The position numbers were made by a program, and so were the translations under genes. Below, one piece after another: positions 52,158 through 60,047 of a DNA stretch of 64,000 bases (position 1 is its first letter; every line of letters starts with the position of its first letter). Source of the stretch: Roseomonas sp. E05 (GTDB lineage Bacteria > Pseudomonadota > Alphaproteobacteria > Acetobacterales > Acetobacteraceae); the NCBI RefSeq assembly GCF_030063475.1, contig NZ_JASIRT010000001.1, forward strand, positions 372,001 to 436,000, in the 5' to 3' direction. Below the pieces are notes generated by a model. The model worked only from the letters and a program-made list of their open reading frames with translations, ran no database searches and was not told the origin of the DNA.

Positions 52158-52940
52158 ATGGATCCACGCGCCGCCTATTCGCCCTCTCACCTCGCCTTCT
52201 ACGACTTCATGTTCAGCCGCTTCTTCCGCCGCCACATGCGGGCGCTGCGGGTGGCGGAATGGGGTATGCCGGAGGTGCCGGAGGGGGTGCCGCTGGTGGT
52301 CTTCGCCAACCATCCCTCCTGGTGGGACGGCGTGGCCTTCATGCTGCTCTCGCGCCGGCTGTTCCCGGGCCGGCGCATGTTCATCCCGATGGAGGCGGCG
52401 GCCCTGGCGCGTTACCGCTTCATGCTCCGCCTCGGCGTCTTCGGGGTGGACACGTCCGGCCCGCGCGGCGCGGCGGCCTTCCTGCGCGCCGCCCGGCAGG
52501 TGCTGGCGCCGGAGCACGACGACATGCTCTGGATGAACGCGCCCGGCCGCTTCGCCGACGCCCGCGAGCGCCCGGTGCCGATCGCCCCCGGCCTGACACG
52601 CTTGGCGGAGCTGGCGCCGCAGGCGTGTTTCGTTCCGCTGGCGCTGGAGTATCCTTTCTGGACGGAGCGCAAGGCGGAGATGCTGGCCGCCTTCGGCCCG
52701 CCCTTGCGCGGCGCCGCGTTGCAGGCCATGCCGCGCGAGGCCCGGGCCGAGGCGCTCGCCACGGCGCTGGCCGGCGTGATGGACCGCCTCGCCGGAGAGG
52801 CCATCCGCCGGGAGCCCGCGCGGTTCCGGGTGGTGGAGCAGGGAAAGGAAGGCATGGGCGGAATCTATGATCGCTGGCGGCATCTGCGGGCCAGGCTGGC
52901 CGGCCGCCGCTTCGATCCCCGCCACGAGGCGCGCGAATGA
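52158..52940 (+). CDS. PlsC-like acyltransferase of the carotenoid operon
   Basis: Lysophospholipid-acyltransferase-fold protein of 260 residues with NHPSWWDGVAF (H-X4-D) and a degenerate second motif NAPGRFAD in place of FPEGT. Short hydrophobic stretches suggest peripheral membrane binding. In the operon it is the natural candidate to acylate the glycosylated carotenoid, the role of CrtO in staphyloxanthin synthesis, although CrtO itself is an unrelated membrane protein. Function is inferred from position. Confidence 0.72.
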   Translation: MDPRAAYSPSHLAFYDFMFSRFFRRHMRALRVAEWGMPEVPEGVPLVVFANHPSWWDGVAFMLLSRRLFPGRRMFIPMEAAALARYRFMLRLGVFGVDTSGPRGAAAFLRAARQVLAPEHDDMLWMNAPGRFADARERPVPIAPGLTRLAELAPQACFVPLALEYPFWTERKAEMLAAFGPPLRGAALQAMPREARAEALATALAGVMDRLAGEAIRREPARFRVVEQGKEGMGGIYDRWRHLRARLAGRRFDPRHEARE

Positions 52941-52971
52941 GGCGGGCCGGCGAAGCCGGGAGGCCTGTGCC

Positions 52972-54090
52972 GTGAGCCTCCTGGGCGATCTCCTTCCCTG
53001 GGGAGCGCTGGCACTGGCCACCCTGCCTGTGGCGCTGGGGACGAACAACCTGCGCCGCCTGCCACGGGCGCGCGGCAGGCCACCCGAGCCGACGCTGGTC
53101 TCCATCCTGATCCCGGCGCGCGACGAGGCCGCCAATATCGAGCCCTGCCTGCGCGCCGCCCTGGCCAGCCGCGACGTGTCCGTCGAGGTGGTGGTGATGG
53201 ATGACGGCAGCCGCGACGGCACGGGCGCCATCGTCGCCGCGCTGGCGGCGGAGGACGAGCGGCTTGGCCTGCTCACCGCCCCGCCCCTGCCGCCGGGCTG
53301 GACAGGCAAGGTGCATGCCTGCGCGCGCCTTGCCGGGGCCGCGCGCGGCACCCACCTGCTGTTCATCGACGCCGATGTCCGGCTGCAGCCCCATGCGGCC
53401 GCCGCCATGGCCGCCCATGCCGAGGACCACGAGCTGGCGCTCGTCACCGGCGTGCCGAAGCAGGTGCTGGGCAGCCTGGGCGAAGGGCTGACGGTGCCGG
53501 CCATCAATTTCCTCATGCTGGGCTATCTGCCCGGCGGTGGCCGGGCCGAGACACGCCAGCCCTCCCTCGCCGCCGCCTGCGGCCAGCTCATGCTGGTGGA
53601 GGCCAATGCCTATCGGCGGACCGGCGGCCACGCGGCCGCGCCCGGCATCCTGCACGAGGGCCTCGCCCTGGCCCGTCGCCTGCGGGAACAGGGCTTCCGT
53701 ACCGAGGTGGTGGATGGCAGCCGGCTCGCCATCTGCCGCATGTATTCCGGCTTCCGCGAGGCCTGGGCCGGCTTCGTGAAGAATGCCCGCGAAGGCATGG
53801 CGACGCCGCGCGGCCTGCCGGTCTGGACCCTGCTGCTCGGCGGCGGCCATCTGCTGCCCTGGCTGCTGCTGCCGCATCCGGCGGCGGTGCTGGCGGTGCT
53901 GCTCTCGCTGGGGCTGCGCGGCGCGATCACCTGGCGGATGCGGGAGCGCTGGTGGAGCGTGCCGCTGCACCCCGCCACGGTGGCGGTGGCGCTGGCGATC
54001 CAGTGGACGGCGCTGCTCGGCGGCTTTCTGGGCGCCCGGCCGGCCTGGAAGGGCCGAGCCTATGGCGACTCGCGGAGGGGCCCGGCATGA
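52972..54090 (+). CDS. Family 2 glycosyltransferase of the carotenoid operon (CrtQ-like)
   Basis: Membrane-anchored GT2 glycosyltransferase of 372 residues from GTG 52972, which has GGGAGG about 8 bases upstream. An N-terminal helix (about 8-25), the GT-A core (VSILIPARDEAANIEPCLRA, EVVVMDDGSRDGT, LLFIDADVRL with D-A-D), GILHEGLALARRLREQG, and two or three C-terminal helices (about 275-350) match CrtQ-like 4,4'-diaponeurosporenoate glycosyltransferases. Its stop overlaps the hpnC-hpnD fusion start (ATGA). Confidence 0.8.
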   Translation: MSLLGDLLPWGALALATLPVALGTNNLRRLPRARGRPPEPTLVSILIPARDEAANIEPCLRAALASRDVSVEVVVMDDGSRDGTGAIVAALAAEDERLGLLTAPPLPPGWTGKVHACARLAGAARGTHLLFIDADVRLQPHAAAAMAAHAEDHELALVTGVPKQVLGSLGEGLTVPAINFLMLGYLPGGGRAETRQPSLAAACGQLMLVEANAYRRTGGHAAAPGILHEGLALARRLREQGFRTEVVDGSRLAICRMYSGFREAWAGFVKNAREGMATPRGLPVWTLLLGGGHLLPWLLLPHPAAVLAVLLSLGLRGAITWRMRERWWSVPLHPATVAVALAIQWTALLGGFLGARPAWKGRAYGDSRRGPA

Positions 54091-55742
54091 GCGCGGCGGA
54101 CCCCATCCTGCCGCCCGGCGAGGTGCTGGCCGGCCCGCCGACGCGCGGCCCCGAGTCCGAGAACTTCCCGGTGGCCTCCTGGCTGCTCGCCCCCGCCCAG
54201 CGCGGCAAGGTGCTGGCCTTCTACGGCTTCGTCCGCGCCGCCGACGACATCGCCGACCACCCCGCGCTTTCCTCCGCCGAGAAGCTGGCCCGGCTCGGCC
54301 GGCTGGAGGCGGCGCTGGACGATCCCGCCAGCGCGATCGCCGTCGCCCGTGCGCTGCGGGAGAGCGGCGCGGGGCTGGTGGAGGCGCGCCAGATGCTGAT
54401 CGCCTTCCGGCAGGATGCCGTGCAGTCGCGCTACGCCGACTGGGCGGCGCTGGAAGGCTACTGCGCCAATTCCGCCGTGCCGGTCGGCCGCCTGCTGCTG
54501 CGCCTGCACGGCGAGGCGGACGCCGAGGCCCTGGTGGCGGCCGACGCGCTCTGCACCGCGCTGCAGATCCTGAACCATCTGCAGGACGCCGCCGAGGACC
54601 GCGCCAAGCTGGACCGCGTCTATCTGCCGCAGGACTGGCTCGCGCTGGCCGGTGGCGAGGCGCGCTTCTTCGCCGATCCCGCCGCCCGCGCGCCGCTGCT
54701 GGAGACGGCGCTGGACCGCGTCGAGGCGCTGCTGGAGCGGGCCGCCAGCCTGCCGCGCCGCCTGCGCAGCCGCCGCATGGCGCTGGAATCCGCGGTGACG
54801 CTGGATCTGGCGCGTCGCCTCCTGGCGCGGCTGCGCGGGGCGGACCCGGTGGCGCGACGCGTCGCCCTGGCCCGCACCGATTTCGCCGGCGCCCTGCTGG
54901 CCGCCCCCCGGCGCGGCGGGCCGGATGCCGCGGTGGTGCGGGCACGGGTGCTGCGGGCGCGCTCCTCCTTCGCGCGCGGCATGGCGGCGCTGCGGGGCGA
55001 GCGTCGCCGGGCGCTCTACGCCGTCTATGCCTTCTGCCGGGCGGTGGACGATATCGCCGACGGCACCATGCCCGAGGCCGAGAAGCGCCGCACCCTCGCG
55101 GCGTGGCGGCGCAAGCTGGATGCGCCGGACTGCGCCCTCTCGCGCGAGCTGGCCTGGGCGCGGGCGGAATTCAGCCTGCCGCGCAGCGAATGCGAGGCGA
55201 TGATCGCCGGCATGGAGGCCGATGCCGGGCCTTCACGCCGCATCGCCGACGAGCCGGCGCTGGAGGCCTATTGCCGGCAGGTGGCGGGCAGCGTGGGAGC
55301 GCTGGCGGTGCGCATCTTCGGCGCCCCGGAAGCGGAACCCTTCGGCCTGGCGCTCGGCCATGCCTTCCAGCTCGTGAACGTGCTGCGCGACATCGACGAG
55401 GACGCGTCCCGGAACCGTATCTACCTGCCGCAGGACTGGCTGGCAGCGGAAGGGCTGGCAGCGGAAGGGCTGGCGGAGCTGCCGGCGGCGGCGCTCGTCA
55501 CCGACCCAAGGCTGGCGCGGGTTGCGGAACGGCTGGCCGAGCGGGCGGAGGCGGCGTTCGCGGCCGCGCAGGCCTTGCCGCCGCCGCACTGCCACGCCGC
55601 GCTGAAGCCCGCGCGCATCATGCTGCAGGGCTATGCGCTGCTGTTGGCGAAGATGCGGCGGCAGGGCTTCCGGCCGCCCCGGCAGCGGGTCCGGCTGAGC
55701 CGGAGCGAGAAGCTGCGGCTGCTCTGGCGAGGCGCCTCGTGA
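54087..55742 (+). CDS. Fused HpnC-HpnD squalene synthase-type protein
   Basis: A 551-residue protein with two complete trans-isoprenyl-diphosphate-synthase (squalene/phytoene synthase) domains. Domain 1 (about 25-275) is HpnC-like: ENFPVASWLLAPAQRG, first Asp-rich motif ADDIADHP, second motif LQDAAEDRAKLDRVYLPQDW. Domain 2 (about 283-550) is HpnD-like: ARSSFARGMAALRGERRRAL, VDDIADGTM and LRDIDEDASRNRIYLPQDWL. HpnD makes presqualene diphosphate from farnesyl diphosphate and HpnC converts it to hydroxysqualene; here both steps would be on one chain. These proteins are normally separate. It is the last gene of the coupled run before a dispersed repeat. Confidence 0.85.
   Translation: MSAADPILPPGEVLAGPPTRGPESENFPVASWLLAPAQRGKVLAFYGFVRAADDIADHPALSSAEKLARLGRLEAALDDPASAIAVARALRESGAGLVEARQMLIAFRQDAVQSRYADWAALEGYCANSAVPVGRLLLRLHGEADAEALVAADALCTALQILNHLQDAAEDRAKLDRVYLPQDWLALAGGEARFFADPAARAPLLETALDRVEALLERAASLPRRLRSRRMALESAVTLDLARRLLARLRGADPVARRVALARTDFAGALLAAPRRGGPDAAVVRARVLRARSSFARGMAALRGERRRALYAVYAFCRAVDDIADGTMPEAEKRRTLAAWRRKLDAPDCALSRELAWARAEFSLPRSECEAMIAGMEADAGPSRRIADEPALEAYCRQVAGSVGALAVRIFGAPEAEPFGLALGHAFQLVNVLRDIDEDASRNRIYLPQDWLAAEGLAAEGLAELPAAALVTDPRLARVAERLAERAEAAFAAAQALPPPHCHAALKPARIMLQGYALLLAKMRRQGFRPPRQRVRLSRSEKLRLLWRGAS
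55441..55470 (+). repeat. 15-bp tandem duplication inside the fusion gene
   Basis: TGGCAGCGGAAGGGC occurs twice in direct succession and gives the in-frame duplicate LAAEGLAAEG just after the second-domain active-site motif. It is in a surface linker and keeps the frame. Confidence 0.85.
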
Positions 55743-55894
55743 GGAAGCAAGGCTGGGGGAATGAATTCCCCCAGGCCCCCTTCTTTTTTCTGTCGGTTTC
55801 CCGTGTGGGTGACGCGCGCAGCGCCAAGCTGACAGGAAGAAGAGGGGTCAAACCTGCAGGTTGGACCGGGGGGATTCTTTCCCCCGGCCTTTTC
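55743..55894. repeat. Dispersed inverted-arm element, copy 9 (with 20-bp palindrome)
   Basis: The left arm follows the fusion-gene stop (G5-AATGAATT-C5); the right arm carries GTCAAACCTGCAGGTTGGAC at 55847-55866 and ends GGCCTTTTC 6 bases before the aldehyde dehydrogenase ATG. It lies between two genes on the same strand of the carotenoid locus. Confidence 0.9.
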
Positions 55895-55899
55895 GCGCC

Positions 55900-57186
55900 A
55901 TGAGCGATCCCGCCGCCGCCCTGGCCGCCCTGCGCGCCGAGGAAACCCGCCTCGCCCTGCGCGAGCGGCGGGCCTTGTTGGCCTCGCTCGCGCGCGGCGT
56001 GGTCCGCCGGGCCGAGGATTTCGTCGCGGCGGCGGATGCCGACTATGGCGGCCGCTCGGCGGTGGAGACGCTGCTGGCGGACGTGCTGCTGGTGGCGCAG
56101 GCGGCACGCCGGGCACGGCGCTGGCTGTGGTGGTGGACGCGCCCGCGGCCGGTGCTGGCCCCCTTCCCCTTCCAGCCCAGCCTGGCCTGGATGGAACCGG
56201 TACCGAAGGGCGTGGTGGGCGTGATGGCGCCCTGGAACTACCCGATCCAGCTCGGGCTCTGGCCGCTGGCGGAGGCGCTGGCCGCCGGCAACCGCGTGGC
56301 GCTGAAGCCGAGCGAGCACACCCCGCGCACCGCCGCCCTGCTGGCCGAAGTGGTCGGCGATGCGCTCGGCCCATCGGTGGCCCGCGTCGTGACCGGCGAC
56401 GCCGCCGTGGCCGCCGACTTCGCCGCGCAACCCTGGGACCATCTGGTCTTCACCGGCGGCACGGAAACCGGGCGGGCGGTGATGCGGGCCGCCGCCGGGA
56501 ACCTGACGCCGCTCACCCTGGAGCTGGGCGGTAAGTGCCCGGCCCTCGTGCTGCCGGGGGCGGATCTGCGGCGGGCGGCACAGGCCATCCTGGCGGGCAA
56601 GGCGGTGAATGCCGGGCAGACCTGCGTGGCGCCCGACACCGTGCTGCTGGTCGGCCACAGCACGGAAGCCTTCGCCGCCGCCTGCCGAGCCTGCGCCCCG
56701 CCGGTGGACAGCGCCGTGCTGCCCCGGCAACAGGCGCGGCAGGCGGCGCTGGCGGAGGGGGGCGAGCGGCTGCCCGGCGGCATCATTCTGGTGGAGGACC
56801 GGGAGGATGGCGAGATCTTCGGCCCTTCCCTTGCGGTGCGGGCGGTGGAGGACCTGGCGGCAGCGATCGGCTGGGTGCGGGCACGGCCGGCCCCGCTGGC
56901 GATCTACCTGTTCGGCGCCCGCCGTGCGGAGGCGGCGGGAGTGGCGGCGCAGACCCGCGCCGGCGCGCTGGTGGAGGACCGCTGCGTCGAGCACGCCGCC
57001 TTCACCCCCCTGCCCTTCGGCGGCGTCGGCGCCTCGGGCTTCGGGCGCTACCACGGCTTCGCGGGTTTCGCCGCCTTCAGCGACTGGCGCGCCCGGGTGC
57101 GGCACGGACCCTTCGCGCTTTCCCGCCTGCTGGACCCGCCACGCAGCGGGAAGGCCACGCAACTGGCCCGCCGCCTGGTGCGCTGA
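55900..57186 (+). CDS. Aldehyde dehydrogenase, likely carotenoid aldehyde-oxidising (AldH/CrtNc-like)
   Basis: NAD(P)-dependent aldehyde dehydrogenase of 428 residues, somewhat short for the superfamily. VMAPWNYPIQLGLWPLAEAL, KPSEHTPRTAALL, FTGGTETGRAVM, the catalytic Glu in LELGGKCPAL and the catalytic Cys in NAGQTCVAPD are present; the class III end motif PFGGVGASGFGRYHG follows. In this operon it would oxidise the terminal carotenoid aldehyde made by a CrtP-type enzyme to the acid, the step before glycosylation. That role is from context only. A repeat copy separates it from the fusion gene. Confidence 0.82.
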   Translation: MSDPAAALAALRAEETRLALRERRALLASLARGVVRRAEDFVAAADADYGGRSAVETLLADVLLVAQAARRARRWLWWWTRPRPVLAPFPFQPSLAWMEPVPKGVVGVMAPWNYPIQLGLWPLAEALAAGNRVALKPSEHTPRTAALLAEVVGDALGPSVARVVTGDAAVAADFAAQPWDHLVFTGGTETGRAVMRAAAGNLTPLTLELGGKCPALVLPGADLRRAAQAILAGKAVNAGQTCVAPDTVLLVGHSTEAFAAACRACAPPVDSAVLPRQQARQAALAEGGERLPGGIILVEDREDGEIFGPSLAVRAVEDLAAAIGWVRARPAPLAIYLFGARRAEAAGVAAQTRAGALVEDRCVEHAAFTPLPFGGVGASGFGRYHGFAGFAAFSDWRARVRHGPFALSRLLDPPRSGKATQLARRLVR

Positions 57187-57304
57187 GCAAGGGCCCGCCG
57201 CTCGCATTCCAGTGAGCCCTGCACCGCGCACATGACAGGGAAGCCATGCGCCCTTCCGTGCTGCACCCGCGAAAAACGCAACACTTAGGTAAGGATTGGC
57301 TGCC

Positions 57305-57310
57305 TATATT
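57305..57310 (+). promoter_or_regulatory. Candidate -10 box for the small membrane-protein gene
   Basis: TATATT at 57305-57310 lies about 54 bases before the small ORF in an AT-rich pocket. No good -35 box is at the right distance. Confidence 0.3.
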
Positions 57311-57363
57311 CTTCTTCGCAGCCGCAGCATTGCGGCGGACCTAAAGGATCAAGGGGTTTACCC

Positions 57364-57480
57364 ATGTCCGCTTTTCTCTTTGTCACTGTTGTCGCCGCCC
57401 TGGTTGGGGGTGGACTGTTTGCCCGCTCGGTCATCGAGCGTGACATGCCGGAGTTCGGCCGCTTCCATCTGGCGGACTGA
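57364..57480 (+). CDS. Small predicted membrane protein, 38 residues
   Basis: A short ORF with one hydrophobic helix (SAFLFVTVVAALVGGGLFA, about residues 2-20) and a charged tail (RSVIERDMPEFGRFHLAD). An AAGGGG sits 7 bases before the ATG, and a TATATT -10-like box lies upstream, so it has its own expression signals. It is flanked by the carotenoid aldehyde dehydrogenase and tRNA-Leu. I do not recognise a family. A single-pass inner-membrane topology is predicted; function unknown. Confidence 0.6.
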   Translation: MSAFLFVTVVAALVGGGLFARSVIERDMPEFGRFHLAD

Positions 57481-57541
57481 GCCGGCCGCGGCCACCAGCC
57501 GCGCAGCGCACCATGCCACCCGGCCAGGGGCCGGGCGGCGC

Positions 57542-57627
57542 TGGTGCGGACGGCGGGTTTCGAACCCGCACTCCCCGAGGGGAAGCAGATTTTAAGTCTG
57601 CTGCGTCTACCGTTTCGCCACGTCCGC
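57542..57627 (-). tRNA. tRNA-Leu (anticodon UAA)
   Basis: On the minus strand GCGGACG opens an acceptor stem that pairs with CGTCCGC. The anticodon stem CAGACTTAAAATCTG shows loop anticodon TAA. A class II variable arm (TTCCCCTCGGGGAG), the T-arm GCGGGTTCGAACCCGC and an encoded CCA (57542-57544) are all present. Confidence 0.95.
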
Positions 57628-57670
57628 GCCGCCAGCCTCTCCTGCCACAGCGGCAGGGCGGGCAAAAGGG

Positions 57671-58591
57671 TCAGCCGGCTTCCGCCGCGATCCGGCGGCA
57701 GTGATTCAACGCCGCCTCGATCAGGTTGTCGCTCGCCTCCGGCGTGCGGAAGGCCGAATGCGCCGAGAGCGTGACGTTCGGCAGCGTCGTCAGCGGGTGA
57801 TCCGCCGGCAGCGGCTCCACATTGAACACGTCCAGCGCGGCATGGGCCAGCCGCCCCTCGCGCAGCGCCGCGATCATCGCCGCCTCATCCACCACCGCGC
57901 CGCGCGCGGTGTTCACCAGGATGGCCGAGGACTTCATCTTCGCCAGCCGCTCGGCCGAGAGGAAGCCGCGCGTCTCGTCGTTCAGCAGCAGGTGGACGGA
58001 GAGCACATCGCTTTCCGCCAGCAGCCGGTCCAGCGCGACGAACTCCACGCCCTCGGCGGATTTCGGTGAGCGGTTCCAGGCCAGCACCTTCATCCCCGCG
58101 CCGCGGCAGAGCCGTGCCATCTCGCCGGCGATCCCGCCATAGCCGAGCAGTCCGACCGTCTTTCCGGTCAGTTCCACGCCATCGGTGCGCACCCAGTTGC
58201 CGGCGCGCATCTCGCGGTCCATGCGGGCGATGCCCTTGGCGGCCGTCCACATCAGGGTGAAGGCCATCTCGGCCACGGCGGTGTCGCCATAGCCCTTGAT
58301 GATGTGGACCTGGATGCCGCATTCGGCCGCCAGTTCCTCCGGATTCATGTAGGACCGCGCGCCGGTGCCGAGGAAGACGACGTGCTTCAGGCTGGGGATC
58401 CGCTTCGCGATGGCGGTGGGCAGCGCCGTGTGGTCGATGATGGCGATGCCATGCCCCGCCAGGTGGCCGGGCAGCTCATCCGGCGTCACGTCGGGCTGGA
58501 CATTGACGGTGACGGGCAGGTCATCCTGCCGCCGCAGCCGCTGCATCACCTTCGCCAGTGCTTCCCCGGCATCCACGAAATTGGCGCGCAT
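57671..58591 (-). CDS. D-isomer-specific 2-hydroxyacid dehydrogenase family protein
   Basis: NAD(P)-dependent oxidoreductase of 306 residues. The catalytic domain ends flank a Rossmann domain with GLLGYGGIAGEMARLCRGAG (G-X-G-X2-A-like) and the active-site residues Arg (VNTARGAVVDE), Glu (DVFNVEPLP) and His (SAHSAFRTPE). GGAGGAGGG precedes ATG 58591 (MRANFVDAGEAL). It resembles formate/phosphoglycerate/D-lactate dehydrogenase relatives; the substrate is not predictable. It is divergent from the formate-dehydrogenase genes, so a link to C1 metabolism is possible but unproven. Confidence 0.88.
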   Translation of the reverse strand: MRANFVDAGEALAKVMQRLRRQDDLPVTVNVQPDVTPDELPGHLAGHGIAIIDHTALPTAIAKRIPSLKHVVFLGTGARSYMNPEELAAECGIQVHIIKGYGDTAVAEMAFTLMWTAAKGIARMDREMRAGNWVRTDGVELTGKTVGLLGYGGIAGEMARLCRGAGMKVLAWNRSPKSAEGVEFVALDRLLAESDVLSVHLLLNDETRGFLSAERLAKMKSSAILVNTARGAVVDEAAMIAALREGRLAHAALDVFNVEPLPADHPLTTLPNVTLSAHSAFRTPEASDNLIEAALNHCRRIAAEAG

Positions 58592-58870
58592 GAATTCCCT
58601 CCTCCGATCGAGCCGGCATGGTAGCGGGCGGAGGCGGTTCGTCCAGGGTGGGCCGCCGCGGGGGAAGTAGCTGCCGAGCACCCTGCTGAGGCTCGCCCCG
58701 GCACCTGCGTTCACCAGGGCGGCCCGCAGCAGGTTGTGCGGCGCAATCACCCGCCCGCAGGCGACATGGCCACGCTCCCGGCGCTGCTGCCACACCCGGC
58801 CGGCGGCCGCCTCGTGCCGGAGCGCCGGCCCCATGCAACTTCGCGCGCCGCACAGGTTTCCTTCCTGCGC
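58592..58870. other. 279-base divergent region, nothing specific recognised
   Basis: This lies between the 2-hydroxyacid dehydrogenase and the formate-dehydrogenase genes. I searched for sigma54 (-24/-12) and sigma70 patterns and saw nothing convincing. Confidence 0.4.
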
Positions 58871-59128
58871 ATGCAACTCTCCGGGCCGCTCGCGATGAAG
58901 ACCATGGAAGGCGTCGTGACCATCGTGCAGGAAGGGCGCTTCCAGCTCACCGATGATGGCGGTGTCTCGCACCTCTTTCTTCTCAGCCACGATGCCGCTC
59001 TGGAACCGGAGCAGCTTCCGCCGCTGCAGCACCGGCAGGCGCGGGTGCGCGTGCATTACACGGCGGCAAGGAACCTGATCGCCCTCGTCGCGCATTCGCT
59101 GGAACGCGCCGACATGCCGGCTGCCTGA
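58871..59128 (+). CDS. Small conserved-looking protein upstream of the formate dehydrogenase FeS subunit
   Basis: Predicted cytosolic protein of 85 residues, or 77 from ATG 58895. The core GVVTIVQEGRFQLTDDGGVSH, FLLSHDAALEPEQLPPL and RVRVHYTAARNLIALVAHSL is beta-rich and suggests a small OB-like barrel, with no motif I recognise. The stop is only 11 bases before the FeS-subunit gene, so the two are probably cotranscribed. It may be an accessory protein of that dehydrogenase. The frame is open upstream to 58736, but that part is not protein-like. Confidence 0.6.
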   Translation: MQLSGPLAMKTMEGVVTIVQEGRFQLTDDGGVSHLFLLSHDAALEPEQLPPLQHRQARVRVHYTAARNLIALVAHSLERADMPAA

Positions 59129-59139
59129 GGAGATCCGCC

Positions 59140-60036
59140 ATGGACATGCACCCTCGCGCCTCGGAAGAGCCGCAGTCCCGCCTCGACAAGGTGATCCCGA
59201 ACGAAGCCGAGCTGACCGCGGGTGTGCGCATCGAGCCCGGAAAGTCCTACGGCTTCTTCACCGACACCACGCTCTGCATCGGCTGCAAGGCCTGCGAGGT
59301 GGCCTGCAAGGAATGGAACAACCTGCCGGCCGACAATGTCGGCATCACCGGGCATAGCTACGACAATACCGGCGCGCTCTCGGCCAATTCCTGGCGGCAT
59401 GTGAACTTCATCGAGCAGGCGGGCGCCTGCGGCGTACGCGAGAACGCGCAGTCGCCCTTCCAGAGCGGCTGGCTGATGATGAGCGACGTGTGCAAGCACT
59501 GCCACAACGCGCCCTGTCTCGAAGCCTGCCCGACCGGCGCGCTGTTCCGCACCGAGTTCGACACCGTCGTGGTGCAGCAGGACATCTGCAATGGCTGCGG
59601 CTACTGCGTGCCCGCCTGCCCCTTCGGCGTCGTCGATCTCAGCGAGCTGGACGGCAAGGCCCACAAGTGCACTCTCTGTTACGACCGGCTGAAGGGCGGC
59701 CTGGAGCCGGCCTGCGCCAAGTCCTGCCCGACCGACAGCATCCAGTTCGGCGAGCTGGAGGAGTTGCAGGAACGCGCGGAAAAGCGCGTCGCGCAGTTGC
59801 ATGAGCTGGGCGCCGGCAATGCCTATCTCTACGGTGCGCCGGGCAGCCCGGGCGCGACCGGTGACCTCGGCCACCTCAACGCCTTCTTCCTGCTGACCGA
59901 GCGGCCGGAAACCTACAATCTTCCGACCGCCCCCACGCGCGCCGCCAACCGCGTGCCATCCAGCCTGGGCGCCGGACTTACCGCCGTGGCCGGGCTGGCG
60001 CTCGCCGCCTTCGCCATCTTTTCCGGCCGCGACTGA
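59140..60036 (+). CDS. Formate dehydrogenase-type FeS subunit (4Fe-4S ferredoxin, FdnH/HybA-like)
   Basis: Electron-transfer subunit of 298 residues with four [4Fe-4S] clusters. The cysteine groups are LCIGCKACEVACKEW, CKHCHNAPCLEACPTG, CNGCGYCVPACPFGV and CTLCYDRL with ACAKSCPTDSI. A C-terminal hydrophobic helix (about 275-293) can anchor it to the membrane, as in FdnH. It would pass electrons from a molybdenum or tungsten catalytic subunit to the NrfD-type membrane protein encoded next. The catalytic subunit is not in this window. GAGGAG lies 6 bases before the ATG. Confidence 0.9.
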   Translation: MDMHPRASEEPQSRLDKVIPNEAELTAGVRIEPGKSYGFFTDTTLCIGCKACEVACKEWNNLPADNVGITGHSYDNTGALSANSWRHVNFIEQAGACGVRENAQSPFQSGWLMMSDVCKHCHNAPCLEACPTGALFRTEFDTVVVQQDICNGCGYCVPACPFGVVDLSELDGKAHKCTLCYDRLKGGLEPACAKSCPTDSIQFGELEELQERAEKRVAQLHELGAGNAYLYGAPGSPGATGDLGHLNAFFLLTERPETYNLPTAPTRAANRVPSSLGAGLTAVAGLALAAFAIFSGRD

Positions 60037-60047
60037 GGAGAGCCCCG

